Of a stretch of 55,783 nt of DNA, positions 21,468-31,784 are shown one piece after another. A program made the translations under genes and the position numbers. Under the pieces are notes generated by a model, which saw only the letters and a list, made by a program, of their open reading frames with translations, ran no database searches and had not been told where the DNA came from. Origin of the DNA: an uncultured beta proteobacterium (lineage in GTDB: Bacteria > Pseudomonadota > Gammaproteobacteria > Burkholderiales > Burkholderiaceae_C); assembly GCA_903839085.1 (NCBI GenBank), contig CAIMBE010000079.1:1-55783 (forward strand), given 5' to 3'. The stretch's first letter is position 1. Each line of letters begins with the position of its first letter.

Positions 21468-22108
21468 CGCGGCCCCCGGTTCATCAGTTCCGTCACGGGA
21501 TGGAAGGTCTTGCGGTGCTGCGGCGAGATGCCGTGCAGGCGCAGGGCGGCGAAATGCTCGGCCGTGCCGTAGCCCTTGTGCCGGGCAAAACCGTACTCGG
21601 GATACTGCCGGTCATACTCAAGGCACCAGCGATCGCGGTGCACTTTGGCCAGAATCGAGGCGGCCGAAATGGCAGGCACCAGCGCATCACCCTTGACGAT
21701 GGCCTCGGCCAGCACGTCGAGCAGCGGCAGTCGATTGCCGTCGACCAGCACCTTGCTCGGCTTCAGGCGCAAGCCCTCGACCGCCCGCCTCATCGCCAGC
21801 AGTGTCGCCTGCAAAATATTGAGCCGCTCAATCTCCTCGACACTCGCCTGCGCGATCGAGCAGCACAGTGCCCTGGCCCGAATCTCGTCGAACAATCTCT
21901 CGCGGCGCAAAGCGGTCAGGGTTTTCGAGTCTGCCAGGCCCTTGATTGGGTGGCAGTCGTCGAGAATCACCGCGGCCGCCACCACCGGTCCTGCCAGCGG
22001 ACCTCGTCCAGCCTCGTCGACCCCGGCAAGCAGGCCCGGAACGTCCCAGTCGAGCTGCGCCTGCCTGACGGCCGACGGTTCAACCCTGGAGTACTTGCTG
22101 GATCGCAT
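21464..22108 (-). CDS. rnhB: Ribonuclease HII
   Basis: RNase HII cuts 5' to ribonucleotides in DNA-RNA hybrids and removes misincorporated ribonucleotides. The 214 residues carry the metal site in [20 protein letters not shown] (Asp-Glu), followed by [24 protein letters not shown] with the conserved Lys and Asp, and [13 protein letters not shown]. The ATG at 22108 lies inside the 3' end of lpxB, an overlap of 29 bases. The lpxA-lpxB-rnhB order is common in proteobacteria. Confidence 0.95.
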   Translation of the reverse strand: MRSSKYSRVEPSAVRQAQLDWDVPGLLAGVDEAGRGPLAGPVVAAAVILDDCHPIKGLADSKTLTALRRERLFDEIRARALCCSIAQASVEEIERLNILQATLLAMRRAVEGLRLKPSKVLVDGNRLPLLDVLAEAIVKGDALVPAISAASILAKVHRDRWCLEYDRQYPEYGFARHKGYGTAEHFAALRLHGISPQHRKTFHPVTELMNRGPR

Positions 22109-23213
22109 GAGAAGCTATTCTGGGCGTGTCGCACTGCAGTTGCGCGTGCAGTGCGGAAAATTTTTCCTGCAGCGCCACAATTTTTTCGGGCGCATCGAGC
22201 CACGCCAGCACCGCATCGGCCAGCGCCTGCGGCGTGGCCTCGTCCTGCAACAACTCCGGCACGACAAACTCCTGGCACAGAATATTGGGCAAACCAACCC
22301 AGGGCTGCAATCGCTTGCGCCGCATGATCTGCCACGACAGCCAGTTCATGCGGTAGGCGATCACCATGGGACGCTTGAACAGCGCGGCCTCGAGCGTGGC
22401 CGTGCCGCTGGCAATCAGCGTGACATCGCAAGCCGCCAGCACCGTGTGGGACTGGCCCTCGACGATTTGCAGGTGGCCGCTGAAACCGCTGGCGCGCGCC
22501 GCCTCCTCAATTTCAGCTTTCAGGCTCGGCACCGCGGGGACCACAAATCGGGCACCATTGCGGTCCCGCTGGACGATCGCCGCAGCCTCAAAAAACCGTC
22601 GCGCCAGATGCTTTATCTCCGATCGGCGGCTGCCGGGAAGAATCGCGACAACGAGATCCGACTCGGCCAGTCCCAACGCGGCGCGCGCCGCGCCACGCTC
22701 CGAAACCCGGGGGATCACGCCGGCCAGGGGGTGTCCGACGTAAGTGGCGGCAATGCCGTGCTGCGCCAGCAATGCCGGCTCGAATGGAAAGATGCACAGC
22801 ACATGGTCGACACTGCGGCGAATCTGCGCAATTCGCTCGGGCCGCCAGGCCCAGACCGTCGGCGCAACAAGGTGCACCGTCTTGATGCCCTGCGCTTTCA
22901 GCGCCGCCTCGAGATCCAGATTGAAATCCGGGGCGTCCACGCCGATGAAAAGATCGGGCCGTTGCGCCAGCAGGCGATCCCTGAGCTGAGCGCGGATGCG
23001 CACCAGTTGGCGATAGCGCCGCAGCACGTCCCAGCCGTAACCATGCAGCGACAGCAAGTCATGCGGCCACCAGCTCACGAAGCCGCGCCGCGCCATCTGC
23101 GGGCCGCCGATGCCGACCGCGCTGAGGTTCGGCCAGCGCTCATGCAGACCATCGAGCAGCAAGCCAGCCAGCAGGTCGCCCGAGGTCTCGCCGGCCACCA
23201 TGCCGAACTTCAT
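22080..23213 (-). CDS. lpxB: Lipid-A-disaccharide synthase
   Basis: LpxB (GT19 family, peripheral inner-membrane enzyme) joins UDP-2,3-diacylglucosamine and lipid X to form the lipid A disaccharide. The start [18 protein letters not shown] with [12 protein letters not shown] is diagnostic. Other tracts are [45 protein letters not shown] and [13 protein letters not shown] take the ATG at 23213 (377 aa), one base after the lpxA stop. The ATG at 23225 would add four residues and overlap lpxA. Confidence 0.96.
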   Translation of the reverse strand: MKFGMVAGETSGDLLAGLLLDGLHERWPNLSAVGIGGPQMARRGFVSWWPHDLLSLHGYGWDVLRRYRQLVRIRAQLRDRLLAQRPDLFIGVDAPDFNLDLEAALKAQGIKTVHLVAPTVWAWRPERIAQIRRSVDHVLCIFPFEPALLAQHGIAATYVGHPLAGVIPRVSERGAARAALGLAESDLVVAILPGSRRSEIKHLARRFFEAAAIVQRDRNGARFVVPAVPSLKAEIEEAARASGFSGHLQIVEGQSHTVLAACDVTLIASGTATLEAALFKRPMVIAYRMNWLSWQIMRRKRLQPWVGLPNILCQEFVVPELLQDEATPQALADAVLAWLDAPEKIVALQEKFSALHAQLQCDTPRIASHAIQQVLQG

Positions 23214-23214
23214 G

Positions 23215-24009
23215 TCAACGCACAATTCCGCGTTGCGGCGAGGAATTCTCCAGAAACGACAGCATCATCTGCACATCGGGGGCCGCTTGCGGGAATTGCG
23301 CGGTCAACTCCGCAATGCGCTCGCGCGCCGCCTGCAGTGTCAGATGGTCCCGGTAGAGCGCCTTGTGCATGGCCTTGACGGCCGCTATCCGTTCGGCCGA
23401 AAAACCGCGCCGGCGCAGGCCCTCAAAATTCATCGATCTGGCTTGTGCAGGCTGGCCCTGACACATGACAAAAGGGGGCAGATCGGCCAGCAGCACGGTG
23501 CTGACCGCCGTCATGCTGTGGGCGCCGACGTGCACAAACTGGTGTACCCCGGTCAGCCCGCCAAAAATCACCCAGTCCCCGACGTGGACGTGCCCGGCCA
23601 GGGTCGCGCAATTCGCAAAGATCGTATGGTTGCCGACAACGCAATCATGGGCCACATGGACGTAGGCCATGAACCAGTTGTCGTCGCCAACGCTTGTCAT
23701 GCCGAGGTCGCCGGGCGAGCCGATGTTGAAGGTGCAGAACTCGCGAATCGTGTTGCGGTCGCCAATCACCAGTCGGCACGGCTCGCCCGCGTATTTCTTG
23801 TCCTGCGGAATGGCACCCAGGGAATTGAACTGAAAGATCCGGTTATCACGTCCGATCCGGGTATGCCCCTCGATCACGCAATGCGGGCCGACCGTCGTTC
23901 CAGCGCCGATCTCGACGTGAGGACCGATCAGCGTGTACGGACCGACGCTGACGGATTCGTCAAGTTCGGCCCCGCGATCAACGATGGCTGTTGCATGAAT
24001 CGCCGTCAC
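23215..24009 (-). CDS. lpxA: UDP-N-acetylglucosamine acyltransferase
   Basis: LpxA transfers a hydroxyacyl chain from ACP to UDP-GlcNAc, the first step of lipid A synthesis. The 264-residue protein has a left-handed beta-helix of hexapeptide repeats ([20 protein letters not shown] and onward) and a C-terminal helical domain. The catalytic His is His121 in YVHVAHDC, matching E. coli His125. [16 protein letters not shown] and [16 protein letters not shown] are also typical. It is 10 bases after fabZ and one base before lpxB. Confidence 0.97.
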   Translation of the reverse strand: MTAIHATAIVDRGAELDESVSVGPYTLIGPHVEIGAGTTVGPHCVIEGHTRIGRDNRIFQFNSLGAIPQDKKYAGEPCRLVIGDRNTIREFCTFNIGSPGDLGMTSVGDDNWFMAYVHVAHDCVVGNHTIFANCATLAGHVHVGDWVIFGGLTGVHQFVHVGAHSMTAVSTVLLADLPPFVMCQGQPAQARSMNFEGLRRRGFSAERIAAVKAMHKALYRDHLTLQAARERIAELTAQFPQAAPDVQMMLSFLENSSPQRGIVR

Positions 24010-24019
24010 GCGACACCCC

Positions 24020-24460
24020 TTACTTGATGGCGCGCATGGCGCAGGTCAATTGAGCCTCCACGGCCAGATCATTGTCGACCAGAGCACGGGTGCTGAACTT
24101 GAATATGCCGGCCTTCATGCGCACCAGTTCGGCCACCAGGATGAGTTGGTCGCCGGGCTCGACCGGACGCCGGAAACGAACGTCGTCCATACCTGCAAAA
24201 TAGTAGATCATCTGGTCGTCCGGCGCCGCGTCCAGCGCGTCGAACGACAGCAGGGCAGACGCTTGCGCCAGCGCTTCGAGCATCAGCACCCCCGGCATGA
24301 CCGGCCGATTTGGAAAATGCCCCTCAAAGAACGGCTCGTTGATGGTGACATTCTTCAGCGCCTTTATTCTCTTGCCCTTCTCCAGTTCCAGCACGCGGTC
24401 GACCAGCAGAAACGGGTAACGGTGCGGCAACTGCTTGAGAATCTTGTGAATGTCCATCAT
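24020..24460 (-). CDS. fabZ: (3R)-hydroxymyristoyl-ACP dehydratase
   Basis: FabZ dehydrates 3-hydroxyacyl-ACP in fatty acid synthesis and competes with LpxA/LpxD for hydroxymyristoyl-ACP. The 146-residue hot-dog-fold protein has [20 protein letters not shown], the catalytic His in [20 protein letters not shown] (His and, further on, Glu) and [20 protein letters not shown]. The first two codons are both ATG, so the start may be 24460 or 24457; AGGA lies just upstream. It sits 12 bases after lpxD. Confidence 0.96.
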   Translation of the reverse strand: MMDIHKILKQLPHRYPFLLVDRVLELEKGKRIKALKNVTINEPFFEGHFPNRPVMPGVLMLEALAQASALLSFDALDAAPDDQMIYYFAGMDDVRFRRPVEPGDQLILVAELVRMKAGIFKFSTRALVDNDLAVEAQLTCAMRAIK

Positions 24461-24472
24461 GTCCTATCGGTT

Positions 24473-25447
24473 TCAGGGTTTGAGCTTGCATTCGAGCGCC
24501 CGGATGCGCTCGCGCAAGCCATGCAACTGCTTGAGGGAAGCCGCATTCTTCTCCCACGCGGCATTCTCATCGATTGGAAATATTCCGCTGTAGTGGCCCG
24601 CTTTGCGAATCGAGCGCGTCACCACCGTGGCAGCAGAGACATTGACGCCATCAGCCAGGGCAAGGTGTCCCAGCACGATCGCGCCACCACCGAGGGTGCA
24701 GTGCTCACCAATGATCGCGCTGCCCGCGACACCGACGCAGCCGGCCATCGCCGTGTTCTTTCCGACACGCACGTTGTGGCCAATCTGGATCAGGTTGTCC
24801 AGTTTGACGCCATCGGCAATCACCGTGTCCTGCAAGGCACCGCGATCAATACAGGTGTTCGCGCCAATCTCGACGTCATCGCCTATGCGAACCGCGCCCA
24901 ACTGCTCAATCTTCTCCCAGGCCTGCCCGCTCGGCGCGAAGCCAAATCCATCGGCGCCAATCACAACGCCGGGATGCAGCAGGCAGCGCGCGCCAATAAT
25001 GCAGCCCTCGGACACCGTGACACGCGACTTGAGCTCTGTGTCGGCGCCGATGCTCGCGCCGCGTTCGATCACGCACAAGGCGCCAATGCGGGCACTCGGA
25101 TGAACAAAGGCCTCGGGGTCAATCACGGCGCTCGGGTGCCTGCGCGTCGCCATCGGCCTGGCCATGCTTTTCTTCCAGAGCTGGGTCAGGCGGGCAAAAT
25201 AAAGATACGGCTGCTCCGACACGATGCAGGCCCCGCGTGTCAACGCGAGATCCCGCATCTCGGGGCTCACGATCACACAAGCAGCCCTTGATGTTGCCAA
25301 CTGGCTTCGGTATTTGACATTGTCCAGAAAACTCAGGTCGGCCGGGGTTGCCGTGTCCAGCGGAGCCAGCCCTTCAACCATAAAGTCAGGCTTGCCGTGA
25401 AGCTCGCCTCCGATCGCGTCGACGATGAAACCCAGACTCAGACCCAC
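24473..25447 (-). CDS. lpxD: UDP-3-O-acylglucosamine N-acyltransferase
   Basis: LpxD adds the second hydroxyacyl chain in lipid A synthesis. The 324 residues show an N-terminal uridine-binding domain ([11 protein letters not shown] and [18 protein letters not shown]), then a left-handed beta-helix ([20 protein letters not shown] and repeats). [21 protein letters not shown] is a family hallmark, and a C-terminal helix ends [11 protein letters not shown]. It is placed between skp and fabZ as in most Gram-negatives. Confidence 0.96.
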   Translation of the reverse strand: MGLSLGFIVDAIGGELHGKPDFMVEGLAPLDTATPADLSFLDNVKYRSQLATSRAACVIVSPEMRDLALTRGACIVSEQPYLYFARLTQLWKKSMARPMATRRHPSAVIDPEAFVHPSARIGALCVIERGASIGADTELKSRVTVSEGCIIGARCLLHPGVVIGADGFGFAPSGQAWEKIEQLGAVRIGDDVEIGANTCIDRGALQDTVIADGVKLDNLIQIGHNVRVGKNTAMAGCVGVAGSAIIGEHCTLGGGAIVLGHLALADGVNVSAATVVTRSIRKAGHYSGIFPIDENAAWEKNAASLKQLHGLRERIRALECKLKP

Positions 25448-25468
25448 TCTTTGCGCGCCTTGGGTGCT

Positions 25469-25987
25469 TTACTTGGCGACTGCGGAATTCAATGCCTTGA
25501 TGACTTTGTCTGTGATGTCGTGTTTTGGATTGACATAGACCGCTTCCTGCAGAACCAGATCGTATTTCTCCGCCTCTGCAACCTGCTTCACCACCTTGTT
25601 GGCGCGCTCTAAGACCTGTTGCAGTTCCTCGTTCTTTCGTGAATTGAGGTCTTCCTGAAATTCGCGGCGCTTGCGCTGAAACTCCCGATCCTGGTCCAGC
25701 AACTGCTTCTGCCGGCTGGTCCGCTGCCCTTCGGGCAAAGTGGGCGACTCGCGCTCGAACTTGTCGGCCATCGTCTTCAAGGTGGTGCCCAGATCGACAA
25801 TGTCCTTCTCCCGCTTGGAAAATTCCTGCTCCAGCTTGACCTGTGCCGCCTTGGCCGTCCCGGCCTCCTTGAAAATGCGGTCGGTGCTGACAAACCCGAT
25901 GCGGAACTCCTGCGCCTGAGCCGGAACCAGGAGCAGCAAGCTGCCCAAGACGACGCCCAGGCCGCACTGACGTAAAAAATGGTTCAT
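25469..25987 (-). CDS. skp: OmpH/Skp family periplasmic chaperone
   Basis: Skp is a trimeric periplasmic chaperone that carries unfolded outer-membrane proteins to the BAM complex. The 172 residues begin with a signal peptide (about residues 1-25, cleavage after VPAQA). The mature part starts FRIGFVSTDRIFKEAG, then has a long charged coiled coil (about 45-130) forming the tentacles, and a C-terminal strand region. The ATG overlaps the bamA stop by one base (TAATG), which couples the chaperone to its partner. Confidence 0.94.
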   Translation of the reverse strand: MNHFLRQCGLGVVLGSLLLLVPAQAQEFRIGFVSTDRIFKEAGTAKAAQVKLEQEFSKREKDIVDLGTTLKTMADKFERESPTLPEGQRTSRQKQLLDQDREFQRKRREFQEDLNSRKNEELQQVLERANKVVKQVAEAEKYDLVLQEAVYVNPKHDITDKVIKALNSAVAK

Positions 25988-28278
25988 TAGAAATTTGTCC
26001 CAATCTGAAATTGCATGTTTTGTATTTTATCGCCATCAAACTTCTTGATCGGTTTGGCAAATGCAAGGCGCAAGGGACCCATCGGTGAGATCCAGCTGAC
26101 GCCGATTCCGACCGACGCCCGCAGGCTGTTGGCGTTGTCATTGACACCGTCGGTTCCCGCGACGCCGCCGACATCGGCGAAAGCGTACATCCTCAACGTG
26201 CGGTCGTTGCCCGAGCCGGGAAAGGGCGACAGTATTTCGGCGTTCAAGTTCAACTTGCTGGTGCCGCCCAGGGCCACTCCGCTGGCGTCCTGCGGGCCCA
26301 GGCTGCCCTGCTCAAAACCACGCACCGAGCCCAGGCCGCCACCGAAGAACTTCTTGAACACCGGGAAGGCACTCTCACCCGGGGAAGTGCCCCAGCCCGC
26401 TTCGGCGTTGAAGGCAACGGTGATCTGCTTGCTCAGGGGAATAAACTGCTGATACTGGTAGGTGGCCCGCAGATAGCGCGCTTCTCCGGCCGCCGACCAC
26501 TCGGCGTAGGCCCGTTGATAACGGCCGGAGTTCGGGGACAGCGCGCTGTCGCGGCTGTCACGCGCCCAGCCCGCGGTCAGGGGCACTGCCGTGCTGGAGT
26601 AGCCGTATTGATTGGCATAGGCCATGTAGGAAGTTGGCAGCGCGGTGCCCGGGACGATGGTCGTCGTTTCGACGCCGGCGCCAAAGTAGACCGTGTCAAT
26701 TTCGGTAAACGGCACGCCAAAGCGCAGACTCCCGCCGGACGATACCAGCTGGTAGTAGTTTTGATCCTGGTACGGACTGCTTGACTTATGGTAGACATCA
26801 ATCGTGCGCGAGACGCCATCCTGGGTGAAGTAAGGATCTGTCGTATTGAAGACGATGACCCGGTTGATCTTGCTGGTATTGATTTGAACGCCAAGCGAGT
26901 TGCCTGAGCCAAAGGCGTTGTCCTGCCTCAGGCCGAAAGAGATTCCAAGTCCGTCGGCGCTCGAAAATCCGGCCCCCAGGCTCAGGCTGCCTGTGGGTTT
27001 ATCGACCACATTGATCGTCAGATCGACCTGATCGGGCGAACCAGGCACATCCTGGGTCTCGATGCCGACCTCCTTGAAATAGCCCAGGCGGTCAACGCGG
27101 TCACGTGAGAGCTTGATCTTGTCACCGTCGTACCACGAGGCCTCGAACTGCCGAAACTCCCTGCGCACGACCATGTCACGCGTGCGGCTGTTGCCGACCA
27201 CATTGATCCGGCGCACGTAGGCGCGCCGTGACGGGTCAGCCTGCAAGACCAGCGTCACGCGGTTGCTCTCCCGGTCGATCTCGGGGCGCGTGATCACACG
27301 CGCAAAAGCGTAGCCGAAGTTGCCAAAATAATCCGTGAATGCCTTGGTGGTTCTGGCCACCTCGTCGGCGTTGTAAGCCTGCCCCGGTCGAATCGTGACC
27401 AGTGACTTGAACTCCTCTTCCTTGCCGAGGAAGTTTCCCTCGAGCTTGATGCCGCTCACAATGAAACGCTCGCCCTCAGTGACGTTGATGGTGATGGCAA
27501 TGTCGGTCTTGTTCGGCAAGATCGCGACCTGGGTGGAATCCACCTTGAACTCGATGTACCCCCGGGACAGGTAATGGGAGCGCAGTGTTTCGATGTCTGC
27601 GTTCAACTTGGCGCGCGAATACCGATCGGATTTGGTGTACCAGCTCATCCAGCCGCCGGTATCAAGATCGAACAGGTCGCGCAGGGTTGACTCGCCAAAC
27701 ACCTGGTTTCCGACAATCCGGATCTCGCTGATCTTTGCCGGTTCGCCCTCGACCACCGTAAATGTCAGGTTGACCCGATTGCGCTCGATCGGTGTCACGG
27801 TGCTCACCACTTCCGCGGCGTAAAGGCTGCGGTTGATGTACTGGCGCTTGAGCTCCTGCTCGGCCCGGTCCAGTTGCGCCTTGTCAAAAGGCCGGCCGTC
27901 GGCCAGACCGACATCGCGCAGGGCCTTCTTCAGGATGTCCTTGTCGAACTCCTTGGTTCCAACGAAGTCCACTTCGGCGATCGTCGGGCGCTCCTCCACG
28001 ACAATCACCAGCACATCGTCGTTGATCTCGATTCTGACGTCCTTGAACAAGCCGAGATCAAAAAGCGCCCGAATCGCAAGGGAACTCTTTTCGTCGTTGT
28101 AGACGTCCCCGACCCGAACCGGCAAGGAAATGAAAACAGTTCCGGGCTCAACCCGCTGCAAGCCCTCGATACGGATATCGCGCACAGTGAAAGGGTTGAC
28201 GGCCCAGGCGCTGCCGGCCATAAAAGCCAGGACGGCCACGCATGAAGCGGTACGCAAACAGAAGCGATTGAATTGCAT
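25987..28278 (-). CDS. bamA: Outer membrane protein assembly factor BamA
   Basis: BamA is the core of the BAM complex that inserts beta-barrel proteins into the outer membrane. It has a signal peptide ending MAGSAWA, then five POTRA domains (the first from VNPFTVRDIRIEGLQ to about residue 90) and a 16-strand barrel ending in the terminal phenylalanine of MQFQIGTNF. The barrel signature FGGGLGSVRGFEQGSLGP, which contains the loop-6 VRGF motif, is clear. I start at the ATG at 28278 (763 aa), giving a compact signal peptide. The frame is open to an ATG at 28326 directly after the rseP stop. Confidence 0.96.
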   Translation of the reverse strand: MQFNRFCLRTASCVAVLAFMAGSAWAVNPFTVRDIRIEGLQRVEPGTVFISLPVRVGDVYNDEKSSLAIRALFDLGLFKDVRIEINDDVLVIVVEERPTIAEVDFVGTKEFDKDILKKALRDVGLADGRPFDKAQLDRAEQELKRQYINRSLYAAEVVSTVTPIERNRVNLTFTVVEGEPAKISEIRIVGNQVFGESTLRDLFDLDTGGWMSWYTKSDRYSRAKLNADIETLRSHYLSRGYIEFKVDSTQVAILPNKTDIAITINVTEGERFIVSGIKLEGNFLGKEEEFKSLVTIRPGQAYNADEVARTTKAFTDYFGNFGYAFARVITRPEIDRESNRVTLVLQADPSRRAYVRRINVVGNSRTRDMVVRREFRQFEASWYDGDKIKLSRDRVDRLGYFKEVGIETQDVPGSPDQVDLTINVVDKPTGSLSLGAGFSSADGLGISFGLRQDNAFGSGNSLGVQINTSKINRVIVFNTTDPYFTQDGVSRTIDVYHKSSSPYQDQNYYQLVSSGGSLRFGVPFTEIDTVYFGAGVETTTIVPGTALPTSYMAYANQYGYSSTAVPLTAGWARDSRDSALSPNSGRYQRAYAEWSAAGEARYLRATYQYQQFIPLSKQITVAFNAEAGWGTSPGESAFPVFKKFFGGGLGSVRGFEQGSLGPQDASGVALGGTSKLNLNAEILSPFPGSGNDRTLRMYAFADVGGVAGTDGVNDNANSLRASVGIGVSWISPMGPLRLAFAKPIKKFDGDKIQNMQFQIGTNF

Positions 28279-28326
28279 TTTTAATATTGAAAAATCGGAC
28301 CGGCGTTGAAAATCAACACCAGACAT

Positions 28327-29688
28327 TCAGCCAAACAGACGGTTGATATCGTTGAAGATGGCAATCGACATCATGACAAGCAGGACCAAAACACCACCCC
28401 GCTGCAAGTGCTCCATCCAGACCACGGAGACCGGCTTGCCCGCTATCCCTTCCCAAAGATAATACATCAGGTGACCGCCATCGAGCACCGGCAGCGGCAG
28501 CAGATTCAAAACCCCCAGACTGACGCTGATCAATGCGATGAACAGCAGGTATTGTGTCACCCCCAGGCTGGCCGACTTGCCGGCGTAGTCGGCAATCGTC
28601 AGCGGGCCGCTGAGATTCTTCAGCGAAGCCTCGCCGACCAGCATTTTCCCCATCATTCTGAGCGTCAGCAGGGACACATCCCAGCTTCGGACAAGCCCGC
28701 GCCACAAACCATCGACCAGGCCATACCTCACAAGCACCTGTTCCGGCGCGGCACCCACATAAGCGCCAATCTTTCCGACCCAAAGCCCGGCCTCCTGTCG
28801 CGGCTCGGGTTTGACGCTGATTTCGAGCTCGTTGCCGCCGCGAAGGACCTTCCAGACCTGTTCAATCGAATCCGCTCCGGAAACCGAGGCCCTGATCAGT
28901 TGACGCAACTGCTGCCCGTCAACCACGGCGACCGCACCGACCTGGCGCACCAGATCGCCTTCCAGAAGACCGGCCCTGGCGGCGGCCGAGCCGGCCGTGA
29001 TCGCCCCCATCACGGGTCGCGTCATGGGGCCGGCAATGCCGATCCTGCGGAACAATTCGGCATCGACCTCGCTCGAATCCATGCCACTGATATTGAGCAG
29101 GGTGCCCACGCTGCGGGCCCGCTCCCGACCCGACATCAGTAATCGCACATCGCGCTTCTCCAGCACGCCCTGTGTGAGAAGCCAGCGAAGGTCCTCGAAG
29201 GACTGAATGTCGTACGGCTCGGCCCCATCAAAGCCGGCCCTTGCCACCCGCTCGCCACCGATCAAGCCGGCGCGCGCGGCGATCGAACCGGCCTCGGGGC
29301 TGGCAAGAATGGCGGCCGGATACCGCACGCCAATCCAGTTGACCGACGCATAGAGCAGCACGGCCAGCAGCAAGTTCGCCAGCGGGCCGGCGCTCACGAT
29401 CGCGACGCGGGAGCGCAGCGGTTGCAGGTCGAACGCAAGATGCCGCTCCTGCGCGGCAACCGGAGCCTCGCGCTGATCGAGCATCTTCACATAGCCCCCG
29501 AGCGGGAAAATGCAGACGGCAAATTCGGTTGCCGAGCCGCGCGCTTGCCAGGAAAACAGGGGCGGCCCAAACCCGATCGAAAAACGCAGCACCTTGACAC
29601 CGCAGGCCACGGCCATCCTGTAGTGGCCATATTCGTGCACCGTGATCAGCAGCCCGATGGCAACAACAAAGGCAGCAAGCGTCAGCAT
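28327..29688 (-). CDS. rseP: Site-2 intramembrane metalloprotease RseP
   Basis: RseP cleaves the anti-sigma factor RseA after DegS in the sigma-E envelope stress pathway and also clears signal peptides. The 453-residue polytopic protein has the zinc motif HEYGH at residues 18-22 in the first membrane helix, two central PDZ domains (about 120-190 and 205-290), and the second zinc-binding LPLPVLDGGHLMYY in a late helix. The bamA neighbour matches its envelope role and is a conserved pairing. Confidence 0.95.
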   Translation of the reverse strand: MLTLAAFVVAIGLLITVHEYGHYRMAVACGVKVLRFSIGFGPPLFSWQARGSATEFAVCIFPLGGYVKMLDQREAPVAAQERHLAFDLQPLRSRVAIVSAGPLANLLLAVLLYASVNWIGVRYPAAILASPEAGSIAARAGLIGGERVARAGFDGAEPYDIQSFEDLRWLLTQGVLEKRDVRLLMSGRERARSVGTLLNISGMDSSEVDAELFRRIGIAGPMTRPVMGAITAGSAAARAGLLEGDLVRQVGAVAVVDGQQLRQLIRASVSGADSIEQVWKVLRGGNELEISVKPEPRQEAGLWVGKIGAYVGAAPEQVLVRYGLVDGLWRGLVRSWDVSLLTLRMMGKMLVGEASLKNLSGPLTIADYAGKSASLGVTQYLLFIALISVSLGVLNLLPLPVLDGGHLMYYLWEGIAGKPVSVVWMEHLQRGGVLVLLVMMSIAIFNDINRLFG

Positions 29689-29709
29689 CTGAATATCAGC
29701 GTGTGACCT

Positions 29710-30921
29710 TCAGGTCGACAAACCGCTGACCACTTGGCGGGCCGCGCTGCGCGCCTGTTCGTCCAGCCCCAGCAGGTCCTCCAGCGATTGCGGTCGGATC
29801 CAGGTGACGGCGGCCAGAGTTTCGAGATTCACGGCATGAATTTGATCAAAGCGAATTTCCTGCGCCAAAAAGGCGGCAACGGCGACTTCATTGGCGGCAT
29901 TCAACACCGCGGTAGCCCCGTCAGGCGCTTTCAATACCGACCACGCGAGTTTCAGGCCCGGAAAGCGCTTGGCGTGACCATTTGAGTCGAGCGACTCGAA
30001 AGTCATGTCGGTCATGGCCCTGAAATCGAGCGCGGCCGCCCCCGATTCGATCCGATCAGGCCAGGACAGGCCGTAGGCAATGGGACCCTTCATGTCGGGT
30101 GTGCCGAGTTGGGCGACCACCGAGTTGTCCACGTACTGCACCATCGAATGGACAATGCTTTGCGGATGGATCACAACCTCGACCTGTTCCGGCCTGACGT
30201 CAAAAAGAAAGCGCGCCTCGATCACTTCCAGCGCCTTGTTCATCATGGTCGCCGAATCAACTGAAATCTTGCGTCCCATCACCCAATTGGGATGGGCACA
30301 GGCCTGTTCCGGCGTCACATCGCGCAAAGTCGCGGGGTCGCGCAGGCGAAAGGGTCCGCCGGAGGCGGTCAGAATAATCTTGTCGATCTGTCTTGACCAT
30401 GTGGCAGCGTCATCGGGTAGCGATTGGAAAACGGCCGAATGCTCGCTGTCGATCGGCAGCAATTTGGCCCGCCCTCTGCTCACTGCCTGCATGAAGTAGT
30501 CGCCGCCCACCACCAGCGCTTCCTTGTTCGCCAACAACAGCCGCTTACCCGCCTGCGCGGCGGCCAGACAGGACGCCAATCCGGCCGCTCCAACGATGGC
30601 AGCCATCACGGTGTCGACCCGTTCGTGTGCTGCCACTGTGGCGATCGCCGCCGCCCCCCAAAGGACTCGGGTAGGCAAGTTCAGCTCGCGGATCTTTCGC
30701 TCCAGTTCGCGGCCGTGAAACTCGCTGGCCATCACCGCAAAGGCGGGCTTGAACTCGATACATTGGCGCAGCAGCAGTTCGATCTGCGTTGCAGCGCTCA
30801 AGGCGAAAACCTCGAATCGGTTCGAATGCCGGGCGATCACGTCCAGCGTGCTGACGCCGATCGATCCGGTTGACCCCAGAATGGCGACGCGCTGTCTCGG
30901 TGCCGGGGAAAGGTCTGTCAT
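29710..30921 (-). CDS. dxr: 1-deoxy-D-xylulose-5-phosphate reductoisomerase
   Basis: DXR (IspC) converts DXP to MEP with NADPH in the non-mevalonate isoprenoid pathway. The 403 residues show the NADPH-binding RVAILGSTGSIGVSTLDVIA (about 10-29), LANKEALVVGG, the metal and substrate site LPIDSEHSAVFQ, TASGGPFR, the NWVMGRKISVDSATMMNKALE region and VVIHPQSIVHSMVQY. It sits between cdsA (8-base gap) and rseP (21-base gap). It feeds the undecaprenyl synthesis catalysed by the nearby uppS product. Confidence 0.97.
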   Translation of the reverse strand: MTDLSPAPRQRVAILGSTGSIGVSTLDVIARHSNRFEVFALSAATQIELLLRQCIEFKPAFAVMASEFHGRELERKIRELNLPTRVLWGAAAIATVAAHERVDTVMAAIVGAAGLASCLAAAQAGKRLLLANKEALVVGGDYFMQAVSRGRAKLLPIDSEHSAVFQSLPDDAATWSRQIDKIILTASGGPFRLRDPATLRDVTPEQACAHPNWVMGRKISVDSATMMNKALEVIEARFLFDVRPEQVEVVIHPQSIVHSMVQYVDNSVVAQLGTPDMKGPIAYGLSWPDRIESGAAALDFRAMTDMTFESLDSNGHAKRFPGLKLAWSVLKAPDGATAVLNAANEVAVAAFLAQEIRFDQIHAVNLETLAAVTWIRPQSLEDLLGLDEQARSAARQVVSGLST

Positions 30922-30929
30922 TGCCGGCT

Positions 30930-31778
30930 TCAGACCGAATAAAACATCATTGCCAGTGGCAGCGTCGGTAGCAGGGCATCGACCCGATCGAGCACACCAC
31001 CATGTCCGGGCAGCAAGGCGCTGCTGTCCTTGACGCCAGCGCTGCGCTTGACCAGCGACTCGAACAAATCACCAACCACACTCATCAGGGTCAGGAAGAC
31101 GATGCAGATCGGCAGCAGCAGGGCGTCTTTCCTGCCAAGGTAACTGAACAGGCTGGGTACCGCTGCCGACAGCGCGGCATCGGCCCACTGCCAGACGTAG
31201 GCCAGAATGCAGACACCGATCAGGCCACCCCAGACGCCTTCCCAACTCTTGCCCGGACTGATGCTGGGCGCCAGTTTGTTGCGGCTGAAACGTCCGCCCA
31301 GCGCGCGCCCTGCAAAATAGGCAAAGATGTCTGCCGCCCACACCAGCACCAGAATGGAAAGCAGGAAATTGATGCCGATCACCCGCGCCTGCGCGACCGC
31401 CAGCCAGGCCAGCCAGAGCGCCAACAGACCGGTGAGCAGGCGAACCAGTTGCCAATGGCCGGCCCACGCCGAGACCCCGCGATGCAATGCCCATGCCCCG
31501 CCAACCACCCATAGCGCGCCGGCAACGACCCATAACAAGGCACTCCCCTGCTCCAGCATGCCAAGCCACCAGGATGCAGCACACAGCAGGACGCAGGCCA
31601 TGCCGCACACAAGCGCGACCGGCTGCCCGTATCCATTGAGTCGTGCCCACTCCCACGCACCGGCAGCTATCAGTGCCAGCGCAACGGCGCAAAACGGCGC
31701 CGGCGAGCCATAGAACATGGCTGGCAGCAGGATCAGCAACAGCACAAGAGCGGTCAGAACACGCTGTTTGAGCATCAA
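30930..31778 (-). CDS. cdsA: Phosphatidate cytidylyltransferase
   Basis: CdsA makes CDP-diacylglycerol from phosphatidic acid and CTP for phospholipid synthesis. The 282-residue protein is mostly hydrophobic helices. The C-terminal CDS signature is intact: GDLFESLVKRSAGVKDSSAL followed by LPGHGGVLDRVDALL, with the metal-binding aspartates. SPGKSWEGVWGGLIGV precedes it. It lies 6 bases after uppS and 8 before dxr, in the usual order. Confidence 0.95.
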   Translation of the reverse strand: MMLKQRVLTALVLLLILLPAMFYGSPAPFCAVALALIAAGAWEWARLNGYGQPVALVCGMACVLLCAASWWLGMLEQGSALLWVVAGALWVVGGAWALHRGVSAWAGHWQLVRLLTGLLALWLAWLAVAQARVIGINFLLSILVLVWAADIFAYFAGRALGGRFSRNKLAPSISPGKSWEGVWGGLIGVCILAYVWQWADAALSAAVPSLFSYLGRKDALLLPICIVFLTLMSVVGDLFESLVKRSAGVKDSSALLPGHGGVLDRVDALLPTLPLAMMFYSV

Positions 31779-31784
31779 GGCCCC